Assembly: GCA_024998705.1 (NCBI GenBank) | Contig: JACOEF010000512.1 | Span: 1-9,699, forward strand | Reading direction: 5' to 3' | Length of the DNA stretch: 9,699 nt | From: Nitrospira sp. | GTDB lineage: Bacteria; Nitrospirota; Nitrospiria; Nitrospirales; Nitrospiraceae | Part shown: piece by piece, positions 6,537 through 9,699 of the stretch | Layout: each line of letters opens with the position of its first letter | How positions within the stretch are numbered: the stretch's first letter is position 1 | Translations under genes and position numbers: made by a program | Notes under the pieces: generated by a model | Told to the model about the DNA's origin: nothing | Seen by the model: the letters and a program-made list of their open reading frames with translations, nothing else | The model's database searches: none

Positions 6537-7055
6537 ATGAGCCTGAAGCAACTCCTCGGCATCGTGGTGATCGTGCTGTGGCTGGGTCAGTCAGGCACGC
6601 TCGCCGCGGCGGACCTGACCGGCGCATGGAAAGGTCTGCTCAGCAGCCCCGACGGCAGTCAGGCCGAAGTACAGATCGACTTCAGTCCGCAGGGTTTTCC
6701 CCTCTACTCGTACACCAACAACAAGGGGCTGACGCGGCAGGTGGAGTTGTCGCACGCCGGTCAAACGGTGGAATACGTCCCGCCGGGCGGCGGCGTGCAA
6801 CGGATGGTCGTGCAGCGTGTCGACAAGGGACAGGGGCGATTGTCGGTCGGTATCGTCGGTTCCTTTGAGCGGGCGAGTCAGGGCTATCTGGATCAACGGC
6901 AGGAAGCCGCCCTCTTCGAGTATACCCTCGTTCCCGGTGGCCTGAAGATGCGCGTCACCACCAGTTCGACGGCCCACTTCAGCGACAAGGATCTGATGGT
7001 GGGAGGCGATCCGGACGCCGTCGTCGCAGAGGGGGTCCTGCGGAAACTGCATTAA
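6537..7055 (+). CDS. Putative exported protein, small beta-rich domain
   Basis: The 172-residue product starts with a typical signal peptide: MSLK, a hydrophobic core (LLGIVVIVLWL), and a cleavage-like site near LAAA at 22-25. The mature part begins DLTGAWKGLL, a GxW-type opening seen in lipocalin-like and other small barrels. Regularly spaced polar/hydrophobic alternation follows (AEVQIDFSPQGFPLYSYTNN, RMVVQRVDK, GLKMRVTTSSTAHF). No lipobox cysteine is present; the mature protein has no cysteine at all. It is therefore probably a soluble periplasmic protein, with no specific function recognisable. The ATG at 6537 has GGGAG nine bases upstream. It follows the metacaspase stop by 41 bases, so an operon is likely, but the metacaspase is cytoplasmic and this protein exported, so direct contact is not expected. 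Confidence 0.7.
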   Translation: MSLKQLLGIVVIVLWLGQSGTLAAADLTGAWKGLLSSPDGSQAEVQIDFSPQGFPLYSYTNNKGLTRQVELSHAGQTVEYVPPGGGVQRMVVQRVDKGQGRLSVGIVGSFERASQGYLDQRQEAALFEYTLVPGGLKMRVTTSSTAHFSDKDLMVGGDPDAVVAEGVLRKLH

Positions 7056-7191
7056 GGTGACGCGAACGGAGAGAGCCCGGTAGACAGTCGCCCGCCTGCG
7101 TCATCGGGACGGTGCGGTATTCGGCGTTCTCCCAGTCACACAGGCGGGAGCCGCAATCATGAGGCGGCGGTGACGCACCAACGGAACCGGA

Positions 7192-7290
7192 TCAGCGGCC
7201 CTTCTTCGCGCTTTTTTCGGCGCGCTTCTCCATGAGCGTCTTGGCAGGTTTCTTCTTGGTCGCCTTTTTCTGCTGCATGCCCTTCGCCAT
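7192..7290 (-). CDS. Very small lysine-rich protein (32 aa)
   Basis: The frame starts with ATG at 7290 with GGGAGG six bases upstream, an excellent ribosome binding site, and ends with TGA at 7192. The product begins MAKGMQQKKATKKKPAKTL and continues with EKRAEKSAKKGR. About 13 of 32 residues are lysine or arginine, and there is no hydrophobic core. Short MAKG-type lysine-rich proteins are, as far as I recall, recurrent in bacterial genomes as conserved hypotheticals. A nucleic-acid- or ribosome-associated role would fit the charge but is inference only. It is divergent from the membrane protein gene at 7390, with 99 bases between their starts. Confidence 0.65.
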   Translation of the reverse strand: MAKGMQQKKATKKKPAKTLMEKRAEKSAKKGR

Positions 7291-7389
7291 ACCCAACCTC
7301 CCGTGGTAAATGAATGCCTATGACCCTGTCGCTATCAGTGCCCCACGTTCATACACGCAATCCGAACAAAATGGAATAGGCGCGATCCC

Positions 7390-7629
7390 ATGGCAGCTCC
7401 ACCTCCCTTGTCTTTCTCCGACTCGCTCACCGCGGCGCAACGCACCGCCTTTTATGAGAGGCACAAACCCATCGCGGTGGCGATGATCCTCCTCGTCTTC
7501 TTTCTCCCATTCGTCGGCGTGTATCTGCGCGGCTTGATCGGCGCAGCGTCGGGTGTGATCATCTCCGTCTTGTGTTATTACCTCACACCCTATCTGGTGC
7601 TCACGTTCCGTGGACGGAAAGACCACTAA
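7390..7629 (+). CDS. Small membrane protein with two predicted helices (79 aa)
   Basis: After a polar N terminus (MAAPPPLSFSDSLTAAQRTAFYERHK) come two hydrophobic segments. The first is at about 27-47 (PIAVAMILLVFFLPFVGVYL) and the second at about 50-73 (IGAASGVIISVLCYYLTPYLVLTF). The tail, RGRKDH, is basic, so both ends probably face the cytoplasm. I do not recognise a family. The ATG at 7390 has only a weak upstream AGG about nine bases away, so the start is less certain than the frame. Downstream lies the repeat region. No partner gene is obvious. Confidence 0.6.
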   Translation: MAAPPPLSFSDSLTAAQRTAFYERHKPIAVAMILLVFFLPFVGVYLRGLIGAASGVIISVLCYYLTPYLVLTFRGRKDH

Positions 7630-7630
7630 C

Positions 7631-7669
7631 CTAGCAGGATGCGGAAAAAATCCGCCAGCGGCGTTCTCG
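7631..7669 (+). repeat. Probable fragment of a dispersed intergenic repeat
   Basis: The stretch starting CTAGCAGGATGCGGAAAAA and continuing TCCGCCAGCGGCGTTCTCG resembles, from memory, a phrase (AGGATG..GAAAAAGTCCGCCAGC) repeated between genes in Nitrospira-like genomes. It contains GCGGA/TCCGC arms around five A (7641-7655). Only this one copy is in the window, so the call rests on recall. Confidence 0.3.
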
Positions 7670-7674
7670 ACATC

Positions 7675-7695
7675 CGTGAAGCGTGAATCGTGAAG
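7675..7695 (+). repeat. Heptad tandem repeat (CGTGAAG/CGTGAAT/CGTGAAG)
   Basis: There are three adjacent 7-bp units: CGTGAAG at 7675-7681, CGTGAAT at 7682-7688 and CGTGAAG at 7689-7695. The next unit, CGTATCT, is degenerate. The same unit occurs on the opposite strand at 8460-8522. Confidence 0.75.
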
Positions 7696-7714
7696 CGTAT
7701 CTCGTCGGGAGCAG

Positions 7715-7779
7715 AGCATATGGCTGGTGGCGTATAGCTGAGAGTAAAGACGTCCGCTCTCGATTTCTGGCCATATGCT
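7715..7779. repeat. Long intergenic hairpin with 10-bp arms
   Basis: AGCATATGGC (7715-7724) and GCCATATGCT (7770-7779) are perfect inverted arms. An inner GAGAG (7740-7744)/CTCTC (7757-7761) pair can stack inside. Its left half includes the 33-base repeat found inverted at 8553-8585. It resembles a REP/MITE-like palindromic unit. Confidence 0.6.
7720..7752 (+). repeat. 33-base repeat, copy 1 (inverted relative to copy 2)
   Basis: The unit starting ATGGCTGGTGGCGTATAGCT agrees at 30 of 33 positions with the reverse complement of 8553-8585. The mismatches fall at unit positions 8, 23 and 26. Both copies lie next to CGTGAAG-type heptads, in different order, so they look like modules of one dispersed repeat family. 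Confidence 0.75.
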
Positions 7780-7986
7780 ATGAGCTATATGCATTAAATC
7801 GACTCGGCGCATGAGCGGATCGTAATGTATTGCATACCCATCGAGTTTTTCTGCAGTCTGCTATAGCTCAACGTGCGCCGGACTCGCGCGCCTCGTGCAG
7901 AAATTCAGTCTTTGCTACTCCGAACACCCAACCTGCCCTACAATTCCTTAGATACGTGTGCTTATTCACGACAGGAGGACTGTGAG

Positions 7987-8472
7987 ATGTTTGGGACGTT
8001 TCTCCCCTCACGATGGTTCGGCTCGAAAAACCGTCGCACACCATTGCAACTGACTCCGCGCCGACTCACCGGTCAACCCGTGGAGGAACAAATCCGGCGG
8101 CTCCAATCGGCATGGGGCGATGTCCTCTCGCTGCCCTTGTGCCTCGTGGCACTGGCGCTCTACGAATGGTGGCGCTGGTTGTTCTCCATCCCCTCGAACC
8201 CGTTGCTCCTCACCATTGTGGCGGCCGCAGCCATTCATGCCACCTGGCGACGCCGCGCCGTGTATACAGCGGACCTGAAGCAGCTGCGCCTTGGCCGGAC
8301 CGACGAAGCGACCGTGACCCAACTGGCGGAGCTGTTGCGCCTGACCGGCGCGCGCCTCCTACAGCGCATCACGAACATCCATATCCCCTCAACGGTTCTT
8401 TCCTCGATCCGCCCGGCTTGCGCGTCGCTCGTGAAACGTCGTTCGTCTCTCGTCCGGATCTTTCATGTCTGA
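7987..8472 (+). CDS. Membrane protein, probable C-terminally truncated NERD-nuclease-like protein
   Basis: The ATG at 7987 has GGAGG eight bases upstream; the frame is open from 7873 but the longer start lacks such a site. The 161-residue product has a basic N terminus. An amphipathic stretch follows (VEEQIRRLQSAWGDV), then two hydrophobic segments (about 47-68 and 73-85) around a WWRW motif. Next comes TADLKQLRLGRTDEATVTQLAELLRLTGARLLQRI. That last stretch resembles the linker and first helix of proteins that carry a nuclease-related (NERD) domain after two N-terminal helices (family pattern LRLGRDGE..VGQ.LE.LR..G..VF.D). The catalytic part is missing: after about residue 134 the frame runs into the repeat region, and the tail (SLVKRRSSLVRIFHV) is encoded by repeat DNA. 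It is probably a decayed gene that is still translatable. The NERD link is inferred from a short match. Confidence 0.5.
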   Translation: MFGTFLPSRWFGSKNRRTPLQLTPRRLTGQPVEEQIRRLQSAWGDVLSLPLCLVALALYEWWRWLFSIPSNPLLLTIVAAAAIHATWRRRAVYTADLKQLRLGRTDEATVTQLAELLRLTGARLLQRITNIHIPSTVLSSIRPACASLVKRRSSLVRIFHV

Positions 8473-8522
8473 CGTTCACCTTTCACGCTTCACGTGTGAC
8501 CTTTCACGCCTTACGGTTCCCG
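8460..8522 (-). repeat. Degenerate heptad tandem repeat, about nine units
   Basis: In plus-strand phase the units are CTTTCAT, GTCTGAC, GTTCACC, TTTCACG, CTTCACG, TGTGACC, TTTCACG, CCTTACG and GTTCCCG. On the minus strand these are CGTGAAG/CGTGAAA-type units, the same as at 7675-7695. The array covers the stop codon of the preceding truncated gene (8470-8472). Confidence 0.7.
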
Positions 8523-8552
8523 GATCGACGGGTCGTTCGGCTCTCGTCCTGG

Positions 8553-8585
8553 CGTCTTTGCTATCAGCTATACGCCATCAGCCAT
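8553..8585 (-). repeat. 33-base repeat, copy 2
   Basis: This is the reverse-complement partner of 7720-7752 (30 of 33 positions). On the plus strand it begins CGTCTTTGCTATCAGCTATA. The pair encloses about 800 bases carrying the truncated membrane protein gene. Confidence 0.75.
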
Positions 8586-8616
8586 AGGCTCTTCCTTCCC
8601 GCGTCCCGCGCCTTGC

Positions 8617-8646
8617 TTGACAGTCCGAAAGTCCATCCACGACAAT
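8617..8646 (+). promoter_or_regulatory. Candidate promoter giving a leaderless mRNA for the FolB fusion
   Basis: A perfect TTGACA (8617-8622) is followed after 18 bases by GACAAT (8641-8646, 4 of 6). Transcription would begin close to the ATG at 8653, which has no purine-rich ribosome binding site upstream. A leaderless transcript would explain that absence. The same TTGACA could instead be read as a TTG start codon in frame. Confidence 0.35.
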
Positions 8647-8652
8647 GCCGCC

Positions 8653-9588
8653 ATGGCGCAGCGCATCATCATCGAGCGATTGGAATTCTACGGCCGCTGC
8701 GGCGTCACCGAAGAGGAACGCCGCAAACCGCAACTGATCGCGATCGATCTTGAATTGGAAGCCGTGGTGGACGCCGCCGGGCTGTCCGATCGCCTGGATG
8801 AGACCATCGACTATGCCCAGGTCGCGGAACGCCTCGTCGCGCTCGGCGGGTCGCTGACCTGCCGGCTGTTGGAGTCCCTGGCGGAACAGCTGATTGCGAT
8901 GTTGTTCGCCGAATTCCCGGTCGATCGGGTGCACATGTGGATCCGCAAGCTCCACGCGCCGCTCGCCATGGTCGCCGGGTCGGTCGGCGTCCGGTTCGAA
9001 CGCACGCGGGTCGCCCACCCCACTCCACGTACAGGACCGACCCCCGCCCCGTTTCTGACGCAGCAACTGGCACGATTCTCCTCAGGCCGGGTCCTGGATG
9101 TCGCCGCAGGCCGCGGCCGCCATGCCCTGCATCTCCTGTCTCACGGCCTACAGGTGGAAGCGATCGATCGCGACGCGCAGGCGCTCGCGGTGCTGGAAAC
9201 GGCCGCGGCGGAGCAGGGTCTCTCAGGCCTCACCACGCGGGTGCTCGATTTGGAAGAGAAACCCGACCATCCTCCGAGTTTGGGCCAGGAATGTTATGAT
9301 GCCATCGTGGTCTTTTTTTATCTGCATCGTCCGCTGTTCCCTGTGCTGATGGACGCCCTGAAACCGAACGGTCTCTTGCTCTACGAAACCTTCAGCATCG
9401 AGAACTACTTCCGCCATCAACATCCGCGCCGATGGGGATTCTGCCTGGCGCACAACGAACTCCTCAGACTGACCGCCCCTCTTCGTGTGCTGCATTACGA
9501 TGAGGGTGAACATGACGGCCATGGCGACGGGCCATGTTACACCGCGCGCTTAGTCGCGCAGAAAGCGGGGCCTGAGATACCACGATGA
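8653..9588 (+). CDS. folB: Fusion of dihydroneopterin aldolase (FolB) and a SAM-dependent methyltransferase
   Basis: Residues 1-118 of the 311-residue product form a complete dihydroneopterin aldolase, which splits 7,8-dihydroneopterin to 6-hydroxymethyl-dihydropterin in folate synthesis. Visible are RLEFYGRCGVTEEER (9-23, with the conserved Glu), TIDYAQV (51-57, Tyr54), LLESLAEQL (72-80, Glu74) and IRKLHAPLA (97-105, Lys99). A proline-rich linker (121-133) leads to a class I methyltransferase of about 170 residues. Its motif I is VLDVAAGRGRHA (148-159), its acidic strand end is EAIDRD (169-174), and it has YDAIVVFFYLHRPL (215-228) and LKPNGLLLYETF (236-247). The methyltransferase resembles TehB/UbiE-like small enzymes; its substrate is unknown. 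The ATG at 8653 starts the family-like sequence; an in-frame TTG at 8617 would add 12 residues. The stop overlaps the next start as ATGA. Confidence 0.87.
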   Translation: MAQRIIIERLEFYGRCGVTEEERRKPQLIAIDLELEAVVDAAGLSDRLDETIDYAQVAERLVALGGSLTCRLLESLAEQLIAMLFAEFPVDRVHMWIRKLHAPLAMVAGSVGVRFERTRVAHPTPRTGPTPAPFLTQQLARFSSGRVLDVAAGRGRHALHLLSHGLQVEAIDRDAQALAVLETAAAEQGLSGLTTRVLDLEEKPDHPPSLGQECYDAIVVFFYLHRPLFPVLMDALKPNGLLLYETFSIENYFRHQHPRRWGFCLAHNELLRLTAPLRVLHYDEGEHDGHGDGPCYTARLVAQKAGPEIPR

Positions 9589-9699
9589 GCCGCATTGATC
9601 TTCACCTCCATACCACCCATTCAGACGGCAGCTTTTCCACCCGTGAGGTGATGACCTTCGCCAAACAGGCCGGCGTGACCGCGCTCGCAATCACCGACC
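9585..9699 (+). CDS. PHP-domain phosphoesterase (start only; runs off the window)
   Basis: The first 38 codons are present. MSRIDLHLHTTHSDGSFSTREV contains the metal-binding HxH (His7, His9) and the SDG of PHP domains, and AGVTALAITD reaches the second conserved block, ITD(H), at the window edge. The best fit is the single-domain PHP group that includes the TrpH/YciV-type 5'-3' exonuclease and nucleoside bisphosphate phosphatases, rather than a polymerase-linked PHP, because the motif starts at the very N terminus. The start codon overlaps the FolB-methyltransferase stop (ATGA), so translation is probably coupled and the two form an operon. Confidence 0.85.
   Translation, partial: MSRIDLHLHTTHSDGSFSTREVMTFAKQAGVTALAITD

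Noticed and set aside
7091..7148. CCCGCCTG/CAGGCGGG inverted repeat as a terminator
   Set aside because: The arms are 42 bases apart and no T-tract follows on either strand; probably incidental.
8013..8753. 246-residue open frame on the plus strand in the other phase
   Set aside because: Overlaps two better-supported genes and the repeat region; the translation is Arg/Pro/His-rich, typical of a shadow frame in GC-rich DNA.

Overview
The window looks like chromosomal DNA of a high-GC Gram-negative bacterium. The best guess is a Nitrospira-like organism, inferred from overall style: an OmpR/CusS-like two-component pair, a Tim44-domain secreted protein, a metacaspase, small lysine-rich proteins, and intergenic heptad repeats of the CGTGAAG type. 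No marker gene is present, so the assignment is tentative.

Left part, minus strand (1-4680). A response regulator gene (2259-1576) overlaps its sensor kinase gene (1579-134) by four bases. A candidate promoter lies at 2336-2364. Next is a glycosyltransferase-like gene (3164-2499) that keeps only the N-terminal Rossmann domain and is followed by a terminator hairpin. About 370 bases without a gene follow, with several small inverted repeats. Then comes an exported Tim44-like protein (4677-3643), with a TTG start, a strong ribosome binding site and a textbook terminator.

Middle part, plus strand (4680-7055). A 49-residue gene (5022-5171) has a near-perfect ribosome binding site. The 412 bases after it hold a solitary 29-base sequence closely resembling a type I-E CRISPR repeat, then a 16-bp palindrome and a TTGACA promoter element. 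These lead into a metacaspase gene (5584-6495, catalytic His94/Cys145) and a probable exported partner (6537-7055).

Right part (7056-9699). A 32-residue lysine-rich gene (minus) and a 79-residue two-helix membrane protein (plus) are divergent. Then comes a repeat-rich stretch: a long hairpin, 7-bp tandem repeats, and an inverted pair of 33-base repeats (7720-7752 and 8553-8585). The pair brackets a membrane protein gene that seems to be a NERD-nuclease-like protein cut off at its C terminus. The window ends with a fusion of dihydroneopterin aldolase (FolB) to a SAM-dependent methyltransferase. That gene overlaps by ATGA the start of a PHP-domain phosphoesterase that runs off the end.

The points most worth following are the lone CRISPR-like repeat upstream of the metacaspase, the palindrome at the metacaspase promoter, the FolB-methyltransferase fusion, and the two truncated genes. 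All calls come from reading the sequence and from remembered family motifs; no database search was made.
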